Origin: WTFY01 sp965220875 | GTDB lineage: Bacteria; Pseudomonadota; Gammaproteobacteria; UBA4575 | Length of the DNA: 64,000 nt | Reading direction: 5' to 3' | NCBI GenBank assembly: GCA_965220875.1 | Contig: OZ244849.1 | Span: 1-64,000, forward strand | Part shown: piece after piece, positions 37,355 to 45,635 of the stretch | Numbering within the stretch: position 1 is the stretch's first letter | Layout: every line of letters begins with the position of its first letter | Made by a program: the position numbers and the translations under genes | The notes under the pieces: model-generated | Told to the model about the DNA's origin: nothing | The model's input: the letters and a program-made list of their open reading frames with translations, nothing else | The model's database searches: none

Positions 37355-37384
37355 GTTCGATACATCCAGACAAGGCCTCAGACC

Positions 37385-38290
37385 ATGAGTATGTTTACCA
37401 AGATCGGGATCATATCCAAGCCCGACGACACGCAGATCCCAGGACCCGTTCGGACCCTGTACAAATACCTCTCAAGGAGGTCCCTGCAAATCTGGGTGGA
37501 TGACGTGACGGCATCGCTGCTCGACCAGAAGTCCGTCCAGGCCAGCAGCCTGAAACAGATGGCGATGCACGCCGACCTGGTGATCGTGGTGGGGGGTGAC
37601 GGCACCCTCCTGCACGCCGCCCATACCATGATCGACAATGAAATCCCGTTGCTGGGTGTCAACCTGGGGCGACTCGGATTTCTTGCCGAGATCAGCCCGG
37701 ACGAAATGCAAGCGGAACTCGACCATATCCTGGCGGGAGACTACATCGAGGAAGAACGTTTTGTTCTGAAGACCACGCTGGTCCGTGACGGCAAGACCCA
37801 TGCCCGTGCCCTTGCCGTGAATGACGTCGTCGTGCACGCCCTGCGCATGGTGCGCATGATCGAAATCGAGACCCGGGTCGACGGACAGCACCTGGATACC
37901 TTGCGCGCGGACGGCTATATTGTCTCCACACCGACCGGCTCGACTGCCTACGCCCTGTCGGGTGGAGGACCGATTCTGCACCCCGGCCTTGGCGCCATTG
38001 TGCTGGTGCCTATCTGCCCGCACACCCTGAGCAACCGGCCCATCGTCGTGGATGCAGGCAGCCGGATCGAGCTGTCACTGACCGGGCAGGATTTGCGCCA
38101 TAACGCCCTGGCCTCCGTGGACGGCCAGATCAACATGCACTTCAAGCCCGGCGACCTCCTCCATATCAAGAAGGGCAAGCGCGCATTACGGCTGATCCAG
38201 CCCCGGCAGTATGATTACTTCGACGTGCTGCAGAAGAAGCTGCGCTGGAACGCCGCGCCCCGGGGCAAGAAGCCCCGGCGCAAGAAATAG
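37385..38290 (+). CDS. nadK: NAD kinase
   Basis: The 301-residue enzyme has the diphosphate motif VVVGGDGTLLHAA (about 67-80), VNLGRLGFLAEI, the NDVVV strand and the family signature GYIVSTPTGSTAYALSGGG (about 180-198). It phosphorylates NAD to NADP in the cytoplasm. The Lys/Arg-rich tail (GKKPRRKK) is unusual but short. ATG 37385 or 37391 could be the start. It is divergent from hrcA and followed 21 bases later by recN, so nadK-recN-bamE is probably one transcript. Confidence 0.96.
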   Translation: MSMFTKIGIISKPDDTQIPGPVRTLYKYLSRRSLQIWVDDVTASLLDQKSVQASSLKQMAMHADLVIVVGGDGTLLHAAHTMIDNEIPLLGVNLGRLGFLAEISPDEMQAELDHILAGDYIEEERFVLKTTLVRDGKTHARALAVNDVVVHALRMVRMIEIETRVDGQHLDTLRADGYIVSTPTGSTAYALSGGGPILHPGLGAIVLVPICPHTLSNRPIVVDAGSRIELSLTGQDLRHNALASVDGQINMHFKPGDLLHIKKGKRALRLIQPRQYDYFDVLQKKLRWNAAPRGKKPRRKK

Positions 38291-38311
38291 CAGGGCTACA
38301 CCGGCAGGTTC

Positions 38312-39991
38312 ATGCTGAAATCAATCTTTATCCGTAACTTCGCCATCATCGAACAGCTGGAGCTGGATTTCCATCCCGGCATGAACGTGCTGACCGGTGA
38401 GACCGGAACCGGGAAATCGATCATGATCGACGCGCTGAACCTGGCACTCGGCAGCCGTGCAGACGTTTCCATGGCACGCAACCCCGGGGACAGGATCGAA
38501 ATCATTGCCAGCCTGGATGCAAGCGGTTCCGGTGCCGCCCTGCAGTGGCTCGACCAGCACAGCCTGGACGTGCCCGGCGGGGACTGCGTGCTGCGCCGGG
38601 TGATCTCGCAGGACGGGAAATCCAGGGCCTGGATCAACGGTTCGCCCTGTCCCGTCATGCAGTTGCGAAACATCGGTCAACGGCTGGTGGAGGTCTGCGG
38701 CCAGCACGAATCCCAGTCCCTGATGCGCAGGGACAGGCAGCGCGAACTGCTGGACGCCTATGCCGGAAATGACACCGAAACCCTGGCTGGGCTGTACCAC
38801 CGCTGGAAAACCCTCAGCCGGCAGCTGGAAAGCGCCGAGGAAAACCGGGAAAACGTACGCTCCCAGCTGGAGTTGCTGCGTTACCAGCACCAGGAACTGG
38901 AGCAGCTGCAACTGGCCGAAGGCGAATACGAAGCCCTCGTGGAACGGCACGTGCAGCTGAGCCATGCGAAAGAGCTGAACGAAGGCAGCATGCGGATCTC
39001 CAGCCAGCTTGCTGGAGACACCGACGGTACGGTCTGCGACACACTCGGCCTGCTGCTGGCCGAGCTCGAAAAACTGAGCGTGCACGACAAGGCGCTGGAG
39101 ACATCGCTCGAGGCCCTGCACGTTGCCCAGATACAGCTCGGGGATGCCGCGCACAGCCTGCGAGACTATTCCGAGCAGGTCTGCGCAAGCCCGCAGGAGC
39201 TGCAGGAGCTCGAGGCACGCATCTCCCGGATTGAAGACATCTCCCGCAAGCACGATACCAGGCCGGCAGAACTGACGGCCTTGCAGGCGTCCATCGCCAC
39301 CCGGGTGGAAGAACTTGAAGACGCCCGGGAAGACCCTGAAGCCATCCGCAGGTCCATCCTTGAAACCGAGTCAGATTACATGAGCCTGGCCGGTAAAATC
39401 AGTGCGTCGAGGCAGGCTGCTGCCGACACGCTGGATGAACAGATCACCGGCTCCATGCAGGGCCTGGGCATGCAGGGAGGATGCTTCCGCATTGATATCC
39501 GGCCCCTGGAAAACTCCGGGCCGGGTCCGAACGGCCTGGACGACCTGCAGTTTCAGGTCAGCACCAACCCGGGCCAGGCGCTGCGGCCCCTGAACAAGGT
39601 CGTCTCCGGCGGTGAGCTGTCCCGGCTCAGCCTGGCAATACAGATCGCCACCACCAACCACCTAGACATCCCGACCCTGATCTTCGATGAGGTCGATACC
39701 GGCGTCGGCGGAGCCACCGCTGAAATTGTCGGCAGGCACCTTCGCGAACTGAGCCGCAACGCGCAGGTCTTCTGTGTCACACACCTTGCACAGGTGGCAG
39801 CGCAGGCGCACCATCACTACAGGGTGAACAAGACCGAGCACGGCGCAACCGTGCGGGCTGAAATCTCGCATCTTGCCGAAGAGGCCCGTATCGAGGAACT
39901 GGCGCGCATGCTCGGCGGCGTTGAAATGACCCGCAACACGCAGGAGCATGCCAGGGAGATGCTGCAGCAAACCCTCAGCCATCCGGCATGA
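38312..39991 (+). CDS. recN: DNA repair protein RecN
   Basis: The 559-residue SMC-like ATPase has an N-terminal head (LKSIFIRNFAIIEQLEL, Walker A GETGTGKSIM at 30-39), a long coiled coil (about 150-350) and a C-terminal head with the signature VSGGELSRLSLAIQI and Walker B TLIFDEVDTGVGG. RecN helps double-strand break repair by holding DNA ends. It overlaps bamE by 4 bases (ATGA). LexA control cannot be judged because the promoter seems to be shared with nadK. Confidence 0.97.
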   Translation: MLKSIFIRNFAIIEQLELDFHPGMNVLTGETGTGKSIMIDALNLALGSRADVSMARNPGDRIEIIASLDASGSGAALQWLDQHSLDVPGGDCVLRRVISQDGKSRAWINGSPCPVMQLRNIGQRLVEVCGQHESQSLMRRDRQRELLDAYAGNDTETLAGLYHRWKTLSRQLESAEENRENVRSQLELLRYQHQELEQLQLAEGEYEALVERHVQLSHAKELNEGSMRISSQLAGDTDGTVCDTLGLLLAELEKLSVHDKALETSLEALHVAQIQLGDAAHSLRDYSEQVCASPQELQELEARISRIEDISRKHDTRPAELTALQASIATRVEELEDAREDPEAIRRSILETESDYMSLAGKISASRQAAADTLDEQITGSMQGLGMQGGCFRIDIRPLENSGPGPNGLDDLQFQVSTNPGQALRPLNKVVSGGELSRLSLAIQIATTNHLDIPTLIFDEVDTGVGGATAEIVGRHLRELSRNAQVFCVTHLAQVAAQAHHHYRVNKTEHGATVRAEISHLAEEARIEELARMLGGVEMTRNTQEHAREMLQQTLSHPA

Positions 39992-40386
39992 AGCACCGCT
40001 CCTTTACCCTGCTTTGCATGCTGCTGTTCGTGGCTTCCCTGGGCGGGTGCGGGAACGAGCTGCTGAAACTGAAAGTCTACAAGATCGACATCCAGCAGGG
40101 TAACGTACTGGAAGCACAGGCCGTCGAACAGGTCAGGCTGGGCATGACCAAGGAGCAGGTGCATTTCCTGCTGGGCACACCGCTGATCGTCGACAGCTTC
40201 CATCCCGATCGCTGGGACTACCTGTACATGCTGAAACCGGGCCATGCGCAATCCCGGCGCAGCCAGCTGACACTCATCTTCGATCGCAACGAGGTCATCG
40301 AGATCATCAAGCACAATATCCAGACCGCCGAGACGGCTCCTGCGGAGCAGGACGAGGCCGAGAACGAAAAGGATGCGGACCGGTAA
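39988..40386 (+). CDS. bamE: Outer membrane assembly lipoprotein BamE
   Basis: The 132-residue lipoprotein has a signal with lipobox SLGGC and the SmpA/OmlA core: VYKIDIQQGN, VRLGMTKEQVHFLLGTPLI (beta-lactamase-inhibitor-like fold) and RWDYLYMLKPGH. BamE is part of the BAM complex that inserts outer-membrane barrels. The tail is acidic and disordered. It starts within the end of recN and converges with rnfH; a GC-rich hairpin (GCCCGG/CCGGGC, about 40387-40404) lies between them. Confidence 0.95.
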   Translation: MKHRSFTLLCMLLFVASLGGCGNELLKLKVYKIDIQQGNVLEAQAVEQVRLGMTKEQVHFLLGTPLIVDSFHPDRWDYLYMLKPGHAQSRRSQLTLIFDRNEVIEIIKHNIQTAETAPAEQDEAENEKDADR

Positions 40387-40442
40387 GCCCGGGCCTGTAC
40401 CGGGCACGAGCCTTCAGGGACCGGAATTCCCGGGGGCACGCA

Positions 40443-40730
40443 TCAGCCCTGCCTGGCACGCTTCCTGCGCGCATCCACCGGGTTTTCATGCAGGGGACGG
40501 TAGATCTCCACCCGGTCATGCGGCCTCAGCCGCCGGTCCAGCCTGACGGGATGACCGAATATCCCAATGCTGCCTTCGCGCACCTCGATTCCAGGATACT
40601 TTTCCAGGATCCCCGACTGCTCGATGGCCTGCAGCACCGTGGTATGCGGCATGACGGTCAAGGAAACCACCTCCTGGTGATCGGGCAGCGCATAGCACAC
40701 CGTAACGGAAATCCACCTATCGCTTTCCAT
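40443..40730 (-). CDS. rnfH: RnfH family protein (UPF0125)
   Basis: The 95-residue protein is a beta-grasp fold of the RnfH type: VTVCYALPDHQEVVSLTV at the start, AIEQSGILEKYPGIE, then VGIFG-like IGIFGHPVRLD and the closing RPHDRVEIYRPLHENPVDARRKRA. The function is unproven; it is named for linkage to rnf genes in Rhodobacter but lies beside ratA in most Gammaproteobacteria, as here. It overlaps the 3' end of ratA by 14 bases. Confidence 0.93.
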   Translation of the reverse strand: MESDRWISVTVCYALPDHQEVVSLTVMPHTTVLQAIEQSGILEKYPGIEVREGSIGIFGHPVRLDRRLRPHDRVEIYRPLHENPVDARRKRARQG

Positions 40731-41154
40731 AGGTGTCCTCGGCCCGTTGCCGAAAGACGGTAATCATCCTGTTGGCCAGGGAATGGAAGATCGGTCCCAG
40801 CGTAAACTCGTACACCCGGCTTGAAAATGCAAACATGATCTCCAGTTCCACCCTGCAGTGATTTCCATCGAGTTCGCAAAACTGCCAGACACCTTTCAGG
40901 TGCCTGAACGGACCTTTCACCAGGTTCATGGTGACACGGCAGTCCTCGACCAGTTCGTTGCGCGTGGTCATCTCTGCCCCCAGGGCACCCTTGGAGAAAT
41001 GCAGCGTGGCTTCGATCACCTGTTCGGTCTTGAGGTGGATCTCGCTGCGGGTGCACCAGGGAACGAACTCTGAATAAGACTCGACATCATTGACCAGCCG
41101 ATACATCTGCGCCGTGGTATAGGGGAGCATCGCGCTGCGTTGTACGTGAACCAT
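40717..41154 (-). CDS. ratA: RatA-type SRPBCC protein (ubiquinone-binding/ribosome association)
   Basis: The 145-residue protein is a single START/COQ10-like domain: RSAMLPYTTAQMYRLVNDVE, YSEFVPWCTRSEI, VTMNLVKGPFRHLKGVWQF and the C-terminal helix GPIFHSLANRMITVFRQRAE. E. coli RatA was described as blocking 70S assembly; relatives bind coenzyme Q. Which role applies here is open. The gene sits between the Na+-symporter and rnfH and faces bamE, a widely conserved cluster. Confidence 0.93.
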   Translation of the reverse strand: MVHVQRSAMLPYTTAQMYRLVNDVESYSEFVPWCTRSEIHLKTEQVIEATLHFSKGALGAEMTTRNELVEDCRVTMNLVKGPFRHLKGVWQFCELDGNHCRVELEIMFAFSSRVYEFTLGPIFHSLANRMITVFRQRAEDTYGKR

Positions 41155-41163
41155 GGGCAGGCC

Positions 41164-42543
41164 CTAAAAGACACCCAGCACGTGCAGGAATACGAGGATC
41201 ATGCCGGCCGGTGCAACATACCTGGCCAGCATGCGCCACAACCCGTACACGAAGGGATGCCTCATGCCCAGCTCGTCACGGCTGGAGCTCTCGCTCATGA
41301 CCCACCCGGCAAACAGGCAGATCAGGATTCCGCCCAGCGGCAGCATGATGTTCACGGCAAGATGATCCAGCAGATCGAAAAAAGACTTGCCTTCGAACGG
41401 GGTCCCGTCAAGCCATCCGATCCGGGTCCAGTGGTTGAAGGAAAACACCGTGCCCAGCCCGACGGTCCAGGTCACCAGCCCGCAAGCCAATGCGGACGAG
41501 ACCCTGGAGATCGCGAACCGCTCAACCAGCCAGGCGACCGCCGGTTCGATCAGGGAAATCGCAGAAGTCCACGCAGCAAAAAACAGCAGCGTGAAAAACA
41601 GCAGGCCGAAAAACATGCCGCCCGGCATGTTTCCGAAGGCCAGCGGCAGGGTATTGAATATCAGTCCCGGGCCCTGGCCGGATTCCAGGCCGTTGGCAAA
41701 CACGATCGGGAAAATGGCCAGCCCGGCCAGGATTGCGATCCCGGTATCCGCCAGGGCGACCTGGACGCTTGTGCTGCCAATCGATGCATCACGGGGCAAA
41801 TAGGAACCGTACATCATGAGGGCACCCATACCCAGGCTCAGGGTGAAAAAGGCGTGGCCCAGGGCCTTCAGCGCCACTTCGGGCGTGATCCTGGAAAAAT
41901 CAGGATTGAAGAGGAATTTCAGTCCCGCAAGAAAATCTCCTTGCACGAGGGCATACGCCACCATCACCAGGATCAGGACGAGCAGGGCCGGCATCAGGAA
42001 CCGCACGGCATTCTCGAGCCCCTTGCGGACCCCCCGTGCCACCACGGCAATCGTCAGGACCATGAACACGGTATGCCAAAACAGCAACCTCCACGGATTC
42101 GACACCAGCCGGCTGAACACCTCGCCGGACTTCTCGCCGGTCAAGCCGGTAAAGCTGCCCTGTGCCGCCTCCAGCACGTAGGCCAGTGTCCAGCCTGCAA
42201 TGACACTGTAGTAGGAAAGAATCATGAAGCCTGCCAGGATGCCCATGAAACCAAGCAGGCTCCACGAGGCGCTGCGATTTTCCTCCTCAGCCAGCGCGCG
42301 CATGGTATTGACCGGGCTGCTGCGCCCCCTGCGCCCGAGCAGGACCTCCGACATCATGACCGGCAGGCCAAGCAGGGCAATGCAGACCAGGTACACCAGC
42401 ACGAACGCGCCGCCGCCGCTGTCACCCGCCATGTACGGGAACTTCCAGACATTCCCCAGGCCGACTGCCGAACCGGCAGCGGCCAGGATGAACATGAAAC
42501 GGGACGACCAGTACCCGTGTATGGAAACCCTAGAGTTGGACAT
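41164..42543 (-). CDS. Sodium-dependent (NSS/SNF family) transporter
   Basis: The 459-residue protein has about 11-12 membrane helices with the LeuT-fold signatures: SSRFMFILAAAGSAVGLGNVWKFPY at the start (Na+ and substrate site, split here by position 14-38), GGGAFVLVYLVC, PVMMSEVLLGRRGR and later FFTLSLGMGALMMYGSYLP. Bacterial members import amino acids or related solutes with Na+. The substrate is not evident. It ends 10 bases before ratA starts on the same strand. Confidence 0.93.
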   Translation of the reverse strand: MSNSRVSIHGYWSSRFMFILAAAGSAVGLGNVWKFPYMAGDSGGGAFVLVYLVCIALLGLPVMMSEVLLGRRGRSSPVNTMRALAEEENRSASWSLLGFMGILAGFMILSYYSVIAGWTLAYVLEAAQGSFTGLTGEKSGEVFSRLVSNPWRLLFWHTVFMVLTIAVVARGVRKGLENAVRFLMPALLVLILVMVAYALVQGDFLAGLKFLFNPDFSRITPEVALKALGHAFFTLSLGMGALMMYGSYLPRDASIGSTSVQVALADTGIAILAGLAIFPIVFANGLESGQGPGLIFNTLPLAFGNMPGGMFFGLLFFTLLFFAAWTSAISLIEPAVAWLVERFAISRVSSALACGLVTWTVGLGTVFSFNHWTRIGWLDGTPFEGKSFFDLLDHLAVNIMLPLGGILICLFAGWVMSESSSRDELGMRHPFVYGLWRMLARYVAPAGMILVFLHVLGVF

Positions 42544-42656
42544 GACTGATCCGTTTTATCCCTGCCGACAAGCCGATGCCTGCGCTTTCCTTCATACTGT
42601 CCCGTGTCGGGGCCAATTAAACGCAGGATTGGTACGAATTCATTACAATACCCGGC

Positions 42657-43130
42657 ATGACCCCTGCCAAACCCAAACAGGATAACCAGATCGCAGTCAA
42701 CAAGAAAGCCCGGCACGACTATTTCATCATCGAACACCTGGAGGCGGGTCTGGTCCTTGAAGGCTGGGAGGTCAAGAGCCTCAGGGCAAAACATCTCCAG
42801 CTCAAGGAAAGCTATGTCCTGATCAAGAACATGCAAGCCTGGCTGCTCGGGGCACACATCAACCCGCTGCCCACGGCATCAAGCCACGTACACGCCGATC
42901 CCACGCGCACCCGCAGGCTCCTGCTTCACAGGGGCGAAATTGCAAAGCTGGTCGGAGCCGTTGACCGCAAGGGGTACACCATCGTTCCACTTTCCATGTA
43001 CTGGAAGCGGGGCAAGGCCAAGCTGGAAATTGCCATTGCGAAAGGCAAGCAGAAACACGATCGGCGTGCAAGTATCCGCGAACGGGACTGGGAGCGCGAC
43101 AGGCAGCGAATCCTGAAAAAGGCAAAGTGA
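42657..43130 (+). CDS. smpB: SsrA-binding protein SmpB
   Basis: The 157-residue protein shows the SmpB core: IAVNKKARHDYFIIEHLEAG, LEGWEVKSLRAKHLQLKESY, the HxxPY-like segment LGAHINPLPTAS (less typical), RRLLLHRGEI and the basic C-terminal helix REREWERDRQ-like RERDWERDRQRILKKAK. SmpB carries tmRNA to stalled ribosomes. The tmRNA gene is not next to it in this window. Confidence 0.96.
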   Translation: MTPAKPKQDNQIAVNKKARHDYFIIEHLEAGLVLEGWEVKSLRAKHLQLKESYVLIKNMQAWLLGAHINPLPTASSHVHADPTRTRRLLLHRGEIAKLVGAVDRKGYTIVPLSMYWKRGKAKLEIAIAKGKQKHDRRASIRERDWERDRQRILKKAK

Positions 43131-43165
43131 CCCAGGATGCGGCCCGCTGCCGGCCAGTGTACGGG

Positions 43166-43408
43166 TCAGGGCAGCTTGACCCCGCAGTTGAACACGCCGG
43201 ATCCCGATTCCTTGAGTGCCTTCTCGACACATTCGTCGTACGAACCGAATTCTCCCAGAACCGTCGCCGAGCCGGAGCCTGCCTCGGCATACACTTCACC
43301 AACCCAGGTGGTGCCCGTGTCCGTGTCCGAATCCGCTTCATCCTTGCCGCACCCGGCAATCACCACAGAAAAGATCAGTACCGCGCATGCCAATAACTTT
43401 TGTCTCAT
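43166..43408 (-). CDS. Small lipoprotein, hypothetical
   Basis: The 80-residue product has a lipoprotein signal (RQKLLACAVLIFSVVIAGC; lipobox VIAGC at about 20), an acidic linker (DEADSDTDTGTT) and a short domain with two Cys (YDECVEKALKES and VFNCGVKLP). The two Cys may form a disulphide in the periplasm. No family recognised. It converges with smpB (35-base gap). Confidence 0.65.
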   Translation of the reverse strand: MRQKLLACAVLIFSVVIAGCGKDEADSDTDTGTTWVGEVYAEAGSGSATVLGEFGSYDECVEKALKESGSGVFNCGVKLP

Positions 43409-43550
43409 GATAAATGTCCCCGAAGCTGACCAGTAGTTGCGGCTTCAATGTAGCGAAATTCGACTGGCACGGCAACCGTCTCATGAGCGGCACGCGCTCC
43501 CTCCCCTTCACCCTGCCTGCAAATTCCCCTGCCGGCCGGCTGTGCCGTGC

Positions 43551-44270
43551 CTAGCTGTCGGTCTCCTTTCTCCAGACACAGCCTGATTCGCTCTCCTGCT
43601 GGATCATGTCCAGGAATGCTTCATGAGCCGCCAGCTCGTCTTCGCCGGCCTCGATGACCCGGAAGGCGGGCCGGGATTTCATCGCCTGCTGCGAGGCCAG
43701 CCGCTGACGGGACTCGCGCTCGGCTTCATCCGTATCCAGGCTGAGGACAGACTGCCCACCTGTCATTGCCAGGTACACTTCGGCCAGGATCTGGGCATCC
43801 AGCAGGGCGCCGTGCAGTTCGCGCACCGGATTGCTGATCTCGTACCGCCTGCACAGGGCGTCCAGGCTGTTTTTCTGCCCCGGATGCATCTTTCTCGCCA
43901 GCTCGAGAGTATCCGTAACCGTGCAGCAGGCCTGGATGTCGGCCACCTGGTGCCCGGCAATGGACAGTTCGGTGTTGATAAACTCGACGTCGAACGCGGC
44001 ATTGTGTATGACCAGTTCCGCGCCCTCGATGAACGCGAGAAACTCGTCTGCAATCCTGGAAAACACGGGCTTGTCCTCGAGGAATTCCAGGGTGATCCCG
44101 TGGACTTCCAGTGCCGCCTCGTCGATCTCGCGCCCGGGATTCAGGTACTGGTGAAACGCGCGCTCGGTCACACGCCGATGCAGCATCTCCACGCACCCGA
44201 TCTCGATGATGCGGTGGCCCTGCGAGGCATCGAGACCCGTCGTCTCGGTATCCAGAATGACATGGCGCAT
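43551..44270 (-). CDS. dnaQ: DNA polymerase III epsilon subunit
   Basis: From ATG 44270 (GAGGAGA 9 bases upstream) the 239-residue protein has the DEDDh exonuclease motifs: VILDTETTGLD, VIHNAAFDVEFI and HGALLDAQILAEVYL. The C-terminal part (about 185-239) should bind the alpha subunit. It is the proofreading exonuclease of the replicase. The frame is open 34 codons further upstream, but those overlap rnhA and show no likeness. rnhA follows the same strand upstream; in E. coli dnaQ and rnhA are divergent neighbours. Confidence 0.97.
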   Translation of the reverse strand: MRHVILDTETTGLDASQGHRIIEIGCVEMLHRRVTERAFHQYLNPGREIDEAALEVHGITLEFLEDKPVFSRIADEFLAFIEGAELVIHNAAFDVEFINTELSIAGHQVADIQACCTVTDTLELARKMHPGQKNSLDALCRRYEISNPVRELHGALLDAQILAEVYLAMTGGQSVLSLDTDEAERESRQRLASQQAMKSRPAFRVIEAGEDELAAHEAFLDMIQQESESGCVWRKETDS

Positions 44271-44301
44271 CGTGCCGGTCTCTCCTCGGTTCGGTTGCGG
44301 T

Positions 44302-44742
44302 CTACTGCAGCAGCCTGTCGATCGCCTCGTTGGCCAGGCGATCGACCCGCTCATTTTCCACGTGCCCGGCATGACCCTTGACCCAGTTCCATGTCACGTC
44401 ATGCATCTCAACCTGCCGGTCCAGCTCCTGCCACAAGTCCTGGTTCTTGACGGGTTTCCTTGAGGAAGTCTTCCAGCCCTTGAGTTTCCAGTTCGGCATC
44501 CATTCCAGGATTCCTTTCATCAGATACTCCGAGTCAGTGGTGATGCGGACACTGCAGGGACGCTTGAGCTTCTGCAGGGCAGACAATGCCGCCTGGAGTT
44601 CCATACGGTTGTTGGTGGTCTGCATGACCGCCCCGTGGATGGTGGTTTCCGCATCACCATAGCGCAGCAGCGCAGCCCATCCTCCGGGCCCGGGATTGCC
44701 CCGGCAGGCGCCGTCAGTAAAGATGTCGACCCGCTCGGGCAT
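44302..44742 (-). CDS. rnhA: Ribonuclease HI
   Basis: The 146-residue enzyme has all four acidic catalytic positions: Asp in IFTDGACRGNPGPGGW (about 10), Glu in TNNRMELQAAL (about 48), Asp in ITTDSEYL (about 70) and Asp in NERVDRLAN (about 134), plus the basic protrusion WKTSSRKPVKN. It degrades RNA in RNA-DNA hybrids. It overlaps the upstream methyltransferase by 29 bases and lies 31 bases before dnaQ. Confidence 0.97.
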   Translation of the reverse strand: MPERVDIFTDGACRGNPGPGGWAALLRYGDAETTIHGAVMQTTNNRMELQAALSALQKLKRPCSVRITTDSEYLMKGILEWMPNWKLKGWKTSSRKPVKNQDLWQELDRQVEMHDVTWNWVKGHAGHVENERVDRLANEAIDRLLQ

Positions 44743-45496
44743 GGCTTGCTTCCCGTGCCGAGGGCTCGGCTACATTGACCGGCAGAACCCGCTGGCGCGG
44801 ACGCCAGGGTGACAGGCGGGGGGTGAGCGTGAGCACGCGTTTCTTGGCCACAAATATCCGCACGCCACCCAGGCAGGCCAGTCCGTAACGGCCGACCTGG
44901 TTGAGGAACTTCAGGCGCTGCTGAATGCGAAGGTTCTGTACGGGAGGGCGCAGCCCGACGTATTCCGTCTGCACCACGGTGAAGTCGAGCAGGGAGAACC
45001 AGTCCCTCAGGCGTCTCGAGGTATAGTAATGGCCCATCCAGGGCACGCGCCTGGTATGCCACAGGGCCAGCCTGCCTAGTCCCATGACACTGAACGGATT
45101 GAACCCGACCATGACCAGGTGACCCTCGGATATCAGCACCCTGTGCGCCTCCCGAAGGACCTGGTGCGGGTCGTGGGAAAAATCCAGGGTATGCAGCAGT
45201 ACAACCAGGTCCAGGCTATCGTGCTGGAAAGGCAGGGCAAGGGGGCTGGCTGCGAGCGAGCCTTGCTCCGGGTCCAGCGACATATGAAACTTCTGTCCGA
45301 CAGGGCTGTTCTGCAGCAGGTCGACCCGGGTGCTGAGGGAACCGACCTGAATCGCATAGTACCCGAAAAGTCCGGACAGCAGCTTGGCCAGCGCACTCTG
45401 CAATTCCGCAAACAAGACCTGCCCCGCAGGGCTGTCATACCAGCCCTGGAGATCCCGGAACAGCCCGGCCAGCCTGAACAGTTCAGATTCCCGCAT
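44714..45496 (-). CDS. SAM-dependent methyltransferase (YafS-like)
   Basis: The 260-residue protein is a class I methyltransferase of the type encoded between gloB and rnhA in Gammaproteobacteria (YafS in E. coli). Visible are FYYAIQVG-like YYAIQVGSL where motif I is degenerate, LALPFQHDSLDLVVLLHTLDF (motif IV region), HRVLISEGHLVMVGFNPFS (motif VI) and a C-terminal basic segment. The weak motif I makes SAM binding unproven. The substrate is unknown. Its 3' end overlaps rnhA by 29 bases. gloB, its usual neighbour, is absent; mltD follows divergently. Confidence 0.85.
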   Translation of the reverse strand: MRESELFRLAGLFRDLQGWYDSPAGQVLFAELQSALAKLLSGLFGYYAIQVGSLSTRVDLLQNSPVGQKFHMSLDPEQGSLAASPLALPFQHDSLDLVVLLHTLDFSHDPHQVLREAHRVLISEGHLVMVGFNPFSVMGLGRLALWHTRRVPWMGHYYTSRRLRDWFSLLDFTVVQTEYVGLRPPVQNLRIQQRLKFLNQVGRYGLACLGGVRIFVAKKRVLTLTPRLSPWRPRQRVLPVNVAEPSAREASHARAGRHLY

Positions 45497-45635
45497 GCCC
45501 CGTATTCTAGCCTAATTCCAAACAGGGTGATGAGAGTTGAGGGTGTACAGGCGGTACGGAACTCATATACTATCCTGACTGAAATGGAATCTATGTATTG
45601 GAATCCTGTTCTGACTAACATATGATTATCACTCC

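Noticed and set aside
36121..37384. CIRCE element near hrcA-grpE
   Set aside because: Searched both strands for TTAGCACTC-N9-GAGTGCTAA; only partial half-sites such as CTAGTGCTG at 37327-37335 without a partner.
40387..40404. Terminator between bamE and rnfH
   Set aside because: A GCCCGG/CCGGGC hairpin is present but no T run follows on either strand.
43131..43165. tmRNA (ssrA) next to smpB
   Set aside because: The gap after smpB is only 35 bases and no tRNA-like acceptor or tag frame is present nearby.
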